Positions 32,753 through 44,700 of a stretch of DNA of 64,000 nucleotides are shown piece by piece. Made by a program: the position numbers and the translations under genes. Location: contig CP093830.1 in the NCBI GenBank assembly GCA_033063855.1, positions 10,354,854-10,418,853 on the forward strand. Direction: 5' to 3'. The stretch's first letter is position 1. The number at the start of each line of letters is the position of its first letter. The notes beneath the pieces are model-generated. The model was not told the origin of the DNA, made no database searches, and saw only the letters and a list, made by a program, of their open reading frames with translations. The stretch is from Smittia aterrima (lineage: Eukaryota; Arthropoda; Insecta; Diptera; Chironomidae).

Positions 32753-33006
32753 GAAATTAGTTTAGGACATTAGCTTTAATGACTTGTAATTATCATGTAA
32801 ATTCAATTCGTGTCTTCCATTTTTACCGCCTAAGTATTGAGACCGAAAGAAATTGTGAAAACTCTTTCATGTCTTCAGTTAATCGATTATGTTAAGCTTG
32901 AAATGTGATACTAGGTAACGCTCTTAGTTTAAAGACCGGGAGAAAGGCTTTAATAGATTTTAAGATCAATCATGTCTTCCAATTAGCTTTAAGATTGAAA
33001 AATAAA
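32753..33006 (+). promoter_or_regulatory. 3' UTR of Bearded-family copy 2: Brd, GY and K boxes, polyA signal
   Basis: Two Brd boxes AGCTTTA (32772-32778, 32985-32991), two GY boxes GTCTTCC (32812-32818, 32974-32980), one near-match GTCTTCA, and one K box TGTGATA (32904-32910), then AATAAA (33001-33006). A GY box and a Brd box lie only 4 nt apart near the 3' end. GY and Brd boxes are complementary in sequence and in flies can pair in RNA duplexes as well as being miR-7 and miR-4/79 seed matches. Confidence 0.78.
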
Positions 33007-34557
33007 AGAAATGTTTTGTTAAGAAAATGAAATTCAAAAATATTTTTGTCTTCAAATTTAAATTTTCAGCAAACACTTTGTCATCGCTCATTGACTTGGG
33101 AGATCAGGTTGTTTTCACAACAAATTTATGCAGTCAAGACGAGCTCATCCTTGACTCAGAAAAGTTCTTCTCAGAATTTTCCTTGCGAGATTCTTTAAGG
33201 TGCCGAGGATTTACTTTCCTCAACGGAAAACGACTAAATTTGCGGGGGTCCTAAAAGGGCTTCTCGCTTTTTATGGCCTGTCATATAGACGATCCCAACT
33301 AAACAAGAAAATCTCCGAATTCTCGAGATCCATTCAAAAGTAGGTAAAAACTATTTCAACCGAAAATGTTTTGTCAATTTAATCTGGAGAGGGGAAAATT
33401 GTTTCTAAGTTTGAGTTTCATAGATTTCAAGTGAATTCTTTCAACAAACTCATGATGATCCCCTCAGAGACGTTTCATTTCACTCTAACGTCCGAAAAAT
33501 TTCGGGGCTCATAAGATCATGAGCGGTAGAAGACAAAATTGTCTCGTTATTTTACAAAAACCTCGAGGAACGAAATCTTTTAGGATTCTTCTTTGATTTG
33601 CCTTTCTTGCGTGTATCGAAAATCTCTTTTTCCTTCGACAAACCAGTTTCTGGATGGCTCAGGGCTTTTGAGGTTCTAACCTTCACTGCATTTCATTTCA
33701 AAGTATCGAGTTCTTCGATCCCTGAAACCTCTTTGGCAATGATTCAACTTGCCCTCGGGCTTAAATCCATTAAACACGTGCATTCGAATTTGAAAATATT
33801 TAAAGGTAGAAAGGAGATCAGAAAGAGGAAAATAAACAATCACCGGCAATGACTCAACCTTTTTCCTTGTTGGATTTCTCTTCGCTTCACCTTCTTATTG
33901 CATAAAAGAATCGAATCTTCTTGATGCACTTTCTTTCACAATTGTAATTCTTTTCAAAGAATCTTAAAAATCGATCAGATTTTCGAAGGAATGTTGAACA
34001 ATAGAAGGATTTAGAGCGATCTCAGGTACATGAGAAAGTTCAAATGAAATAAGAAATTGAAAGGAAGGCGATAAGATTTGCAATTGCATTATTGTTGGGA
34101 CTTGGTTGCCTGGACATAACAATGAACGCTTAATTATGGCAAGAGAATGTCCATCTGCAGCTCCATAAGAAACTTATGTCATATTGAACAAGAATGGATT
34201 CCTGGTGAGAAACTGAAAGGAATATTTATTGCGAGCTTATCAAAAGCTTCCAACTTTTAAATTCCCAAACGGTTTTATTTATTTATTTTGCAATTAAATT
34301 GCATAAAAATTCTTTATTTCATTTTTTATAAAAATATTTAAAAAAAATCTCCAAGAATAATAAATGTTTGATCTCAGCAATATTTTAATTCCTGTTGGAA
34401 TGGATAAGTTATCCAGGATAACGAAGAAGCTTAGAGCTAATAACTTCCCAATGTTGCCCGCGTGGAATGAATCCTAATTTCAATTAAATTCTTAAAGTTA
34501 AATCGTGTCATCAAAGGAAATAACAAAATGCACCGAAAAGCATTAAACATTTTTAGT
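33007..34557. other. Intergenic region between Bearded copy 2 and Zw
   Basis: About 1.5 kb, AT-rich, no supported gene. An AATAAA on the minus strand near 34300-34360 (several TTTATT) could end the convergent Zw transcript. A single core GTGAGAA (34205-34211) is not informative. Confidence 0.4.
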
Positions 34558-36267
34558 TTAGAAATGGCTTTTGTGCCATTTGTAACTGCCATAAAACTTA
34601 AAGTTGGCATCATCACTCTTTTTATCAGCTTCTTCCGGCCCGCGACTTCCGTATACATATTTAATTGGTTGAATCTTCTTGCTTTCGATCTCGTGCAAGA
34701 GAGGAGTGAAGATTCGCCAAGCCTCTGATAGTTCATCAGATCGAACGAAGTGCATTTGACTTCCGCAGAAGACATCGAGAATGAGTCGCTCGTATGCGTC
34801 AGGAAGGACGACTCCTTGATATCGATTCTGATAGGTCAAGTCGAGCTCTGTCTCTTCCATGTCGAAAGTGATTCCAGGAGACTTGGTCATCATCTTAACA
34901 TAAAGAGCTTCGCCAGGTTGGACTCGAATCACGAGCTCGTTTCTCTTCGCCTTTCCACCGAAAATATCTCCGGGAACGTCATGATATTGAATTCTCACTT
35001 CAGCCTTTCGCTCGTTGAGAGCTTTACCACATCGAAGAATAAAGTTAACTCCATCCCATCGCTCATTATTAATTCGCATGACGATTGTTGCGAACGTTGG
35101 TGTCGTTGATCCTTCGGGAACAGTTTTGTCGTCTAAGTATCCCATCTTCTCGTCACCTTCACCTTCGGGATTTCCGATATATTGGCCAAGAACAACGTCA
35201 TCGAGTGTAATCGGTTGAATGCACTTAAGTACTTTTACTTTTTCGTCACGAATGTCATCGGGGTCAACCGTTGCTGGCTTCTCCATTGCAACAAGCGAAA
35301 GAATTTGAAGCAAATGGTTTTGAGCAACATCGCGAATGATTCCAAATTCATCGAAATAGCCTCCACGTCCTTGAGTCCCAAATGGCTCCTTGAACGTGAT
35401 CAGAATCGACGCAATGTTCTGACGATTCCATGTCGGATTAAATAATTGATTTCCAAAACGAATCGTCATGAGATTCTGAACCATTTCCTTTCCCAAGTAA
35501 TGATCAATTCTATAAAGTTGATCTTCTGTGAACAGAGAACTGAGATGATCGCTTAGAACCTTCGAACTGGCCGAGTCTTTTCCAAATGGTTTCTCAACAA
35601 TAACACGAGTCCATCCGCTAAAAGTGAAACGATTCAATTAGTCACATGAAGTACATTGCTCCAAGCATTGACAATTGCGAGAATCGTCATCACGCAATCG
35701 CATGTCAACTTACTGCACAGCCATGCACGAGTTGCGAAGGGCAACGGTGACGGGTTCGAAAACTGAAGGCGGCAACGCTAAGTAGAACAACCGATTTGCG
35801 GTTGACATGCTGTCCGACTTTGAAAGCTCTTGATTCAACTTCTCAAAGTCAGTGCGATCTGTGTAGCTTCCCGCGAAATAATGATTCAGCTCCCAAAATT
35901 GTTCGTACGTCTCTTTCTCATCGTCCTTGACCTTCATATATTGATCGCACTTTTCTCGAAGTTCTGGAACAGTCATCTTCGTTCGGGCATAGCCAAAGAA
36001 AGTAGTCGATGGGGGCAAGAGGCCATCGCGGAATAGCCACCAAAGCGTCGGGTAAATTTTCTTCTTTGCAAGGTCGCCCTAAAATTGAAGTGCGCAAGGT
36101 TAATTTCATTTAAACGGCTGATTAAACTTGAATAAACATCTTACGGATGCTCCCATCACGATAAACAAGTGTGGATGCTTGTTCGACCAGTAAGTTGATC
36201 CGTCCTCACTATCCATCACTGAGCTCAAATCTTCTCGAATAATGTCGAGAGTACGTTTATTGTTCAT
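34558..36267 (-). CDS. Zw: Glucose-6-phosphate 1-dehydrogenase
   Basis: Three coding exons: 36267-36145, 36078-35714, 35617-34558, giving 515 residues, exactly the usual animal length. The cytosolic enzyme oxidises glucose-6-phosphate to 6-phosphogluconolactone with NADP+, the first step of the oxidative pentose phosphate pathway. Visible motifs are the dinucleotide-binding GASGDLAKKK across the first junction, the active-site RIDHYLGKE near residue 199 (human numbering 198), EKPFG and GGYFDEFGIIRDVAQNH. An in-frame ATG at 36360 would add 31 residues, but a good branch point and acceptor (CACTTTCAG, ending 36315) suggest an upstream leader exon instead, and the ATG at 36267 restores family numbering. 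The C-terminus extends past the usual end with FKFYGSYKW. Confidence 0.97.
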
Positions 36268-38654
36268 TTCAGTAGCAGTCAGCAGTTGCTGTATGAGGCT
36301 CTCTTTGTGTGAAACTGAAAGTGAAAGATTTCCAACGATTAGTGAAAATGAAACGACCATGAATCGAGTTGACAATCACTTTTGCACTCAATATCACGCG
36401 ATGTGTCACTCTGAGTGCATTTCTTATGCTGCGATCGATTGCGATTGCCGCCCAACATAAGCGCGTGCCGTTTAAACTTCTCTCGATCGCGAATGTGATC
36501 TCAATTCTCGCGACTCTGTCGTCGATGTCATTTGATACAATTTATTAAAAGTTTGAGACTAACGACGTTTTAATAACAAGAATGCAGATAAGCTTGATTG
36601 AACATGAAGAGTTAGATTGAGTCACTGAGATTTTAAAACGAAATACGAGAAGAGAAACTTCTTGTTCTTTGCCAAACAAATTTGAATTGGTCTCGAAACT
36701 GCTGACGCAAACCTAAGATCGCTAGGTCATTATCCACGTCTGACGTCATAGCATGACTTCAAAATTATTAAAAGTAATCAATTCCGATATCGCACAGATA
36801 TTAATGAGCGATAGACAAAGTAAATGATAAAGGCATTCGTTCATAAATTGCGACCTTCCTCACTCCAATTCTCACAGCAAAGAGATGAACTCTGAGGTCG
36901 GAACTCAGCTCATGAACAAAACGTATTCAGAAACCTTTGTGTCTTAGGTAAATAGTTCGTTGTTTATTGCACTAACAATCGAAAGAAAAGTCGTAGAAGT
37001 TACTCGAATAAATCAATTAACTACTTTATGCTAATACATCACTTTCGAGGCAATGACTCTTGACAACCTGTAGCGAATAGTCTGAAGTGTTGCGAGTCAA
37101 CAATTGGAAAATTTCTTGAAGCGATCTTTTTGTTCATCGCAATTTTAATTTTATCGCGAAACGACATGCGAACTCTCTCAATGAAATATCTCGAAACGCC
37201 GGTTGAAGTGAATTGTTTTCCGTCTTGTCATCGTTCGATTCTTTATTTCTTTCCCACTTGTTGCTTTCGTCGTTAATTACCTGAAACCTGTTATCGACAA
37301 GTATTTTGATTATCTTCTGAATTGCAGCGATTGTTCTTTTATTCACTTCACGTCTTCGCTCTAATCTTTGCTGATAAATTCTCTAAGAATTTGCTGACAA
37401 AACAATGAACTCGCCATGTGACGAAAAAAAATTTGAAAGCATGGAAAAACTAACTTTGCTCTAATAACGCTTGCGATCTGATCGAGTTCAAAAATGATAC
37501 TAACTTTAATAAATTTTCGCGTGCGACTGATGATCGAGCACGTGAAGCTGAAGCCGTTTGACTGTAGTAGTTGTAGACGCTCATTGCATTCATAAAGGGA
37601 ATCGCTATACTCGCGAAGAAGAAGAAAATGTTTGGGACTCGCTTAATTCGAAGTTTAATTGTTTGTTTGACTTGTCAAGAAAGACACTCAACAACCAATG
37701 ACTAATTCATCTCGTAAACGCTTTTATGAATAAAATATTTGATAAGATGATTTTATAGCCGCCGACAAAGTAGCAATCTTAATGTTCACACAAGTGAAAC
37801 TTCTTCACACTTCTTGAGATTACGTCAAAAATTAAATAACACACACGAGCATGAGAATCATCCGACGTAGAGTCGACAACAACTCATTGAGAAGTTTTCA
37901 ATGAGAACCTCGTATGACGACTGTTAGAATGTTTTTTTATTTCGTTTTTGGCAATCAAGCGACTCACCGTTAGAATTCTCCATTTTGGTGGATTAGTTTT
38001 CTTATTCACTGACAGTGCAACTTTCACTCAAATGATGATGTGGAAATAAAAAATAACAACTTTGCTCAGCCACCAACGATTCGCGACTGAGTAAAAAAAA
38101 TGTTTTCACAAATTTCTCGCGAGCGGTTTAAACTTTCACGACAGCTTATCTCTCACTTGAGTAGAGGTAAGCTCCAAGAGTGGATCAAACTCACACAATC
38201 GCCGATGGTCAAATTTCAGATTTTAAGATATAAACAAAAAAAACTAATTGCCGAATCATTTGTTTTATGATGAATAGGAATGGGAAATATCATGTTCGCT
38301 GGTGGAAATAATCAATAAACAATTAACTTAAGTATTCTCAGTTGTACGACGTAGATAATTGAGTTTTAATCAAAACACGACCGGCTTAATTGAAATTGAG
38401 AGAACCGACACACTTTTGAGTTCTCAAATTATTTTTTCGCAACTAATTTGACTTGAAAGATTTTTAATTGAAGAAGGAAAGAAGTCGAAATATTGTTTTG
38501 AAAGAAAAACATTTATTTTTCCTAATTTTTATAAATAAACGACATCTTACGTAAGAAAGCCAAACTTGAAATTTTCCGGATGGGGAATAGATTTTCGAGT
38601 TTTGTACAAGATCTCTTGAAAACAAACAATCGGAAGAATTACTCTCGAATTAAA
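36268..38654. other. Intergenic region between Zw and the nurim-like gene
   Basis: About 2.4 kb separating two divergent genes, expected to hold the Zw leader exon(s) and both promoters. No open frame with features. A strong donor-like GAG/GTAAGC at about 38166 (plus) is not tied to a gene. Confidence 0.4.
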
Positions 38655-39643
38655 ATGTATTTAAAACGAGCTAAACTATCATTCTGTGCCGCTTTCGGGT
38701 GCATTTCTCTCTTGGTAAGACTTTAGTTTCCGCTTTTTCGTTTCCTTCATTGAACAATTTCAGGTCACGCTTTATGCGGTCGGGAAGTTTATTTTGTTTA
38801 CATCGACGCCGATACAACAAAAACAAAATTTGGGCGGAAAACCTCAAGAACTGAAAGTTGCTGTTCGTCTGTTGCTCTGGAATTCGATTTACTTGGTGAT
38901 TTTTATGCTTCAGCATAGTTTGCAGAAACATGAGAACTTCAAGAACTTGTGGCGAAAAGTTGGCTTGGAAACTATTGAACGCTCGGCTTACAATTTGGTT
39001 TCCTCGTTGATGTTGTTGGTGAGCATAACTCGAACTCTCCCAGAGCGTTTCATGGCAATTCATCAAATTTATTTTTAGCAATTGGTGCAAAGTTGGTCTT
39101 TTGTCGAGAAATGGAGCTTGTGGAACTTCTCAGCCACACCTTACTCTTCCATTTGGTGGATTTTGAGTATGTTTTGAATTAGATTTCTAAATTTATGTCA
39201 AAAATAATTCATTTTCTTTACAGCGACGATTCATTCTGTTTTGTGGCTGATAATTGCTTTGGGAAGTTTGCTCATGGACCTTCCAGAGCTTCTCGGAATC
39301 AAGCAAATTTACTACGAAATTCAAGGATTGAATGACCCGATGCTGTACAAGGCTCCAAGTTTGAATCGTTTGCTTTCGAAAATCCGTCATCCTTCCTTCA
39401 TTGGATTCACTTCTCTCTTCTGGATCACCAATTTAATGAGGTAACTAAAGTCTCAGCCTACTACGAACGACTTTTAAATTGTTTGTTTATTAATTTTTCA
39501 GCTTGGATCGTTTCATCTTGGCAATTTTCTTGACATCGTACTGTTTGATTGCCTGGAAACCCGACCGAACCGATTATCAATACCAACGACAGCAATTCGA
39601 GCTGAAGAAGCTAGAGCTCAACTATGATTTGAAACAGAATTGA
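38655..39643 (+). CDS. nurim: Nurim-like inner nuclear membrane protein
   Basis: Five exons: 38655-38714, 38764-39018, 39079-39166, 39224-39440, 39502-39643; introns 49-61 nt; 253 residues (human nurim 262). It is highly hydrophobic, with about five to six membrane segments. Family signatures include FMLQHSLQKHENFKNLWRKV, the GLETIERSAYNLVSSLML stretch and a C-terminal region ending in a Tyr/Gln/Lys-rich tail. Nurim is a multipass protein of the inner nuclear envelope related to isoprenylcysteine methyltransferases (ICMT-like fold) but with no established activity. The start is the first ATG; the first exon encodes the first membrane segment. Confidence 0.92.
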
Positions 39644-40393
39644 AGAACAAACTGAATCGATCTCAAAAATGAAATGTTCAAGAGAATTTTCAATTAGCTT
39701 TTTCTAGATTTATGCCTTTGATAGAAATCATAACAAAATAGATTAAATCATTTATTTTCCTAACAAATTTTCTAATAAACGACACCCAACACAAGATAGC
39801 AAAACTACATTTCCTAAATAAGAATTTCCTGGGTTTTAAATTCAATCTTAGGATCGATTGATCTTAATATATTTTAACATTAATTTCATAATTCGAAAGC
39901 ATAAAAATATTTTCAACATTTTCGTTTGAAAACATTAAAACCCGGTGAAACTCGGTGTGTGGGTGATTTTCGACTTGGGATATGTTCGTCGACACCAACA
40001 AGTTGCGATATATTACTGAAAAGACTTCATGCTTCTTTTGAGTTTAATTATTTTAAGTTATTTCTCATCCTAGACGATGATTCAATTAAATTCTTCATTG
40101 GAAACTCATCAAATTCCTCATTCAATCATTTTTTAATAAAACTAAAAGACAAAACTCAAATCTAATGCATTTTGGACATTCAGCCACTTGCACAATATTC
40201 TCTCGTAGCTCTTCAACAAAAAGCAGATTAGGGTTGGTATTGGACAAAGTTTAGTTTCAAGAAAAAATACTAAACTGAGAATCAACTTTAATTGGCTTAA
40301 TTGAGACAATTAATTAAGTTGGAAAGAAGCTAGAGAATAATTAACAGTTGCCAAACATAGTTTACGCGACGAGTTCTCTGTGAGTTAATGAGG
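39644..40393. other. Intergenic region between the nurim-like gene and Crk
   Basis: About 750 bp, tandem same-strand neighbours. It contains the nurim 3' UTR and the Crk promoter and leader. A short open frame (39926-40165) has no recognisable feature. Confidence 0.4.
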
Positions 40394-41737
40394 ATGGCGT
40401 CTTTCGATGTTTTTGATAAGAGCAGGTACGATCTAAGATTTTCGCTTTTCCTGTTATTGATTGTTGGGGCGGTCACGGTTGTTGAAGGCTAAACAACGCA
40501 AAACATTTTTAATGAGACAGTTGAATCGAAGTGGTTGAAGACTTGACTTGAGTGTCTCTGGAAAATCATTCTAATCAAGAAATAAACAGCGAAATAAACT
40601 TTGTTTGTTTCAGTTGGTACTTTGGCTCGATGAGTCGATCAGAAGCGACGGATCTTCTGATGAAGGAACGAGAAGGCGGAGTTTTCCTTGTGAGAGACAG
40701 CACAACGATCTTAGGCGATTATGTTTTGTGCGTTAGGTAAGAGTCATCTTTCTGTTGATTGTTTCCGCGAATTAATCATCTCGTTATCTTCTTTGTTCGT
40801 AGAGAGGACACGAAAGTCAGCCACTACATCATTAACAAAGTTCAGCAGGGCGATCAAATCGTTTACCGAATCGGCGATCAATCGTTTCAGGACCTTCCCG
40901 AGCTTCTAGCATTCTACAAGCTTCATTATCTTGATACGACCCCACTCAGACGTCCAGCGCAAAAGAAAGTTGAAAAAGTGATTGGAAAGTTTGATTTCGA
41001 TGGAAGCGTAAGTTTCTGCATTTGCATGCAATTTTCATGCTCGATTTAAATGTTTTGTTCCGCGTTTGTGCATTCGTAGGATCAAGACGACTTACCTTTC
41101 AAGAAAGGTGAAATTCTGTACATAATAAGCAAAGATGAAGATCAATGGTGGACAGCGAGGAACTCTCTCGGACAGTCTGGTCAGGTACGTCAGTGAATTT
41201 CAAATATCCATCAAAGTATGTCTAATCGTTTTCTTACATTCTCTGGTCAGATTCCCGTTCCTTACGTTGAAGTTGTAAGTCTCTCACAAAAACAAAATCA
41301 TAAATCAAATCATAAACAAACTTTTCTTTTAGTACGATGAAAATTCACGTGCAAGCGGTGGCTTCCCAAGCACAACAGCTCGTTCATCATCAGACGGAAC
41401 ATTCAAAAAGACTAATCTCAATGTAAGTTCACTGACCCGGAAATGAGATATTTCAATTAAAACTTCTTATCAACTCTTTTAGAGGAAACTACCAGCGTAC
41501 GCTCGAGTCAAACAAGCCCGTGTGCCAAACGCTTACGACAAGACAGCGCTAAAGCTTGAAGTCGGAGACATCATTAAAGTGACAAAGATGAACATAAACG
41601 GTCAGTGGGAGGGTGAGCTTAGAAGTAAAGTCGGCTTCTTCCCTTTCACTCACATAGAATTCCTCTCGAATGACGACGAGGAAGAAAACTTCAACGGCAA
41701 TCTCATTGGGGAGGAAGAACGTGGCTGGGGCGATTAA
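40394..41737 (+). CDS. Crk: Adaptor protein Crk (SH2-SH3-SH3)
   Basis: Seven exons: 40394-40425, 40614-40736, 40803-41007, 41080-41184, 41251-41274, 41333-41422, 41483-41737; 277 residues (Drosophila Crk 271). The SH2 domain (about 11-105) starts SWYFGSMSR and has the phosphotyrosine-binding FLVRDS. SH3-N (about 113-165) reads VIGKFDF..DQDDLPFKKGEIL with EDQWWTARN. SH3-C (about 197-257) has YARVKQARVPNAYDKTALKLEVGD and INGQWEGEL. Crk links tyrosine-phosphorylated receptors and scaffolds (p130Cas, DOCK180/Myoblast city, C3G) to Rac and Rap1 signalling in myoblast fusion, phagocytosis and migration. Exon 5 is only 24 nt. The gene ends in a long 3' region with AATAAA at 42488-42493. Confidence 0.98.
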
Positions 41738-44700
41738 GAAATAATGAACTTTTAGAAATTTAATTTTTCGTTCGATCTAAGTTTTTTTTCTCGTCGATTT
41801 TATTTTAAAAGAAACAATTTATTTTCGTTTGTCGAGGGGATAAAGTTTACAACGACGTAGTCACTGACTGATTTTAGTTCGCAAGATTGTTGTTAACATA
41901 ATTGTCGAAAAGTATTTAGAATTCAACGATGATTCATTTTAAAGCTTAGACAGTCAAATATGTGAGAAGATGTGTTGTCCCCTTGTCCTGTGTTAACGAA
42001 TATCTCTCGTGAGAAGATTCTGATAATGAATGAGATTGTAAAAAGTGAAAACAAAACAAAATACCTTGAGAGATAGTTTCAAAAAATATTATGAAGTGTT
42101 TTTTCATTGAGTCAATCTATGATTCACTTTTCAACGATCGACCGAAGAGCTCACAGTTAAAAAAAGCGCGAATGTAATTAAAAATCGTAGAGTTCGAAGA
42201 TGAGAGCGAATATATTTCAAAGTAGCGTGTTAGGAATTCAACAAAGTGAAAGAATATATTTATGATGACGATATTTTGACGAACACAAATTAAAATCCAA
42301 GATATTTTTTGAATCAAATGAATTATTATACAATGCAATTGACAGCTAAGAGTTGAGACGTCGAGTGTATCTAGTTTAGCGAAGAAATGCAAAACTGTCC
42401 AAGAGTCGATTGAGAAGGAAAGGAAGGAGAACGACGTTGTTTTCAGACTTTAACGAATAGCTTAGAGTAGCACGTTTTGAATCCTCAAATAAAAATAGCA
42501 AACAACTTCTTCGTATTGCGCCAAGATTTATTCAGGAAGCGATGCGCTTAAAAAAAATGTTAGCCAAGATCGATTTGAAGAATTGTCAGTTTGAGTTAAA
42601 GCTCACAAATCTACTTTCTTAAACAACTATTTCCTCCGACAGCTAATAAAAAAAATGTTTAGAAGTTTTAAAAAATTACTAGTCACCCCATTCACTCGAA
42701 ACATTGCAAAACACTCAGAGGCACAACGAAAGTAAAATATAAAAACATTCTCAATCAAAAAGCATTCAGGATCGAGAGGAAAGGAAACGTTGAAATTTTC
42801 ATTTAAGTTTTCGCATGAAATTGAAGCAATAATTGGAACAAATTGAAATGAAAAAAAAGAGAGCTCTGTTGGAATAAATGAAGGATTGTGCAATTAGAGG
42901 CGTAATGAGCAGAGAGAAGTGATTTTGTCCTGAAAAGCCAAATTGAAAATGTAATTGCAAAATATTTTCCAATTAACTAGTTTTGCAACAGCTCGAAAGT
43001 AAAATTATTTCATAATCGTAAAAATATTTGATTACACGCGATATGTAAATTGCAATAACTGATTTTCAGTTTGTGAAAATTGTACATAAACTTATACAAA
43101 CGTGGAAAAGTTTTATTATAAAAGTCAAGCGCGATCCTCTTGTTTGGATAAAAAAAGAATATTTTTTCTGTCATTTATGCAAATATTTTTTTATACAAAC
43201 GAACGATAACAAACTCATTTGACATGGAAATTTGTGAAAAGGTTTGATTTAATGTCTATTTTTTATACTGTTTATGTGAATGGTTTAGTTGAGCAGATAG
43301 AACGAATAGAAACTTAAAGTTCACGAAGCTTCATGCTCCTCACAAAAATAAACTTTGTGAATAACGTCGGAGCTTCTCAAGAGAAAAAAGTTCGTGACGT
43401 TATTTACAATGTCTCCTCTTTATTAGATTGTTACATCTCAAAGCTCTCCCCCTCTCCTAATATTCCTCGCTTAGACGAATAACAAGAAAAACGCAAAAAC
43501 ACTTGTCCCCACGCTCTAAAAACTCTGTAAAGTTTGCGCAAAATTTAATTCAGCAGAAAAGGCATAACAATTTCTTCCAAAACGATGGAATTATTCATGT
43601 TGATTAAAAGCTTTTTTCCGTTGATTTGAGACTCAAGTAAACAATAAGGAACGAAAGAAACAACAGAGAAAGTTGTAAATAAATTTCAAGAAGGAAAAAC
43701 AATGATAACAATAAAAGAAAATTGTAAGGAAAATATTTTTTTTATTTCATTGTCATAATTTCTTTTACAGCTCAAATGAGAGATACGTGAACGAAAGTCA
43801 TCGGAAGCAATTTCATTTTCGACGAAAATTATTTTTGTTGTGCTTCATCAAACGAGGAATTGAGAAAGATTTTCTTTCGTTTAATCTGCGGGAAATGCCG
43901 TGGACATGCAGAGAATAAGTTCATCAGGAGCTTTTCAATGTTAACGTCACGAACAAAATTATCTGAAGAAAGCATCAATGAATTTCAATTCAAAACTTTC
44001 TCAGAGTTTGCTTCTAAACAAAATTGAAATCTCAACACTTTAAATAGAGCAAGTGATTGACGGATAGTCCCCTAGCGATGCTGCTTGATTAACTTTTCTC
44101 TCACCTACTAAGAAAACTTTTATCTCATCTTTGGCTCGTTCTCGTCCTCGACAACACCGCCGAGACGAACGAACCACAATCCCTGGAAAATCTTAGAAAA
44201 TACGAAAACAATATCGAAACATTAATTTTCCCAATAGAATTCCGCATTGTTGTTGGCATCGGGAAGCAAGGCAAAGAAGGAGGGAAAAACTCAATATAAC
44301 AAATTGGAGGAAAAAAGATTAGTGAAACTTTTCTGCTCAGCATTCTCGTCTTTTCTCTTTATTTTCGTTCGTCTGTCGAAAGCTCCGTAAAGTTCCAAAA
44401 CACATTCGATGTATCGCATGATGATTTGTTTCTGCTCCATGTGTGTAAATAAAACATTTTTTTTACTGTACGCCATCGAGCGGTATCATCGGAATCCGAT
44501 CAGGATTCTTATCACGCGTTGTTTGAAAGTACGACGGCAGTGTCTTCATTGATAGGCGAGCCGAGTTTGTCTACAACTGATGAATACAGTCGGGAAAATG
44601 ATTTGGAGTAAGTAAACGGACGACGAGTTTACAGCCGAGTTTGCACATCAAAGGGATTTTGATTTTTAATGCTGCAGCAGTTTCTCTTTCGATTCGTTTT

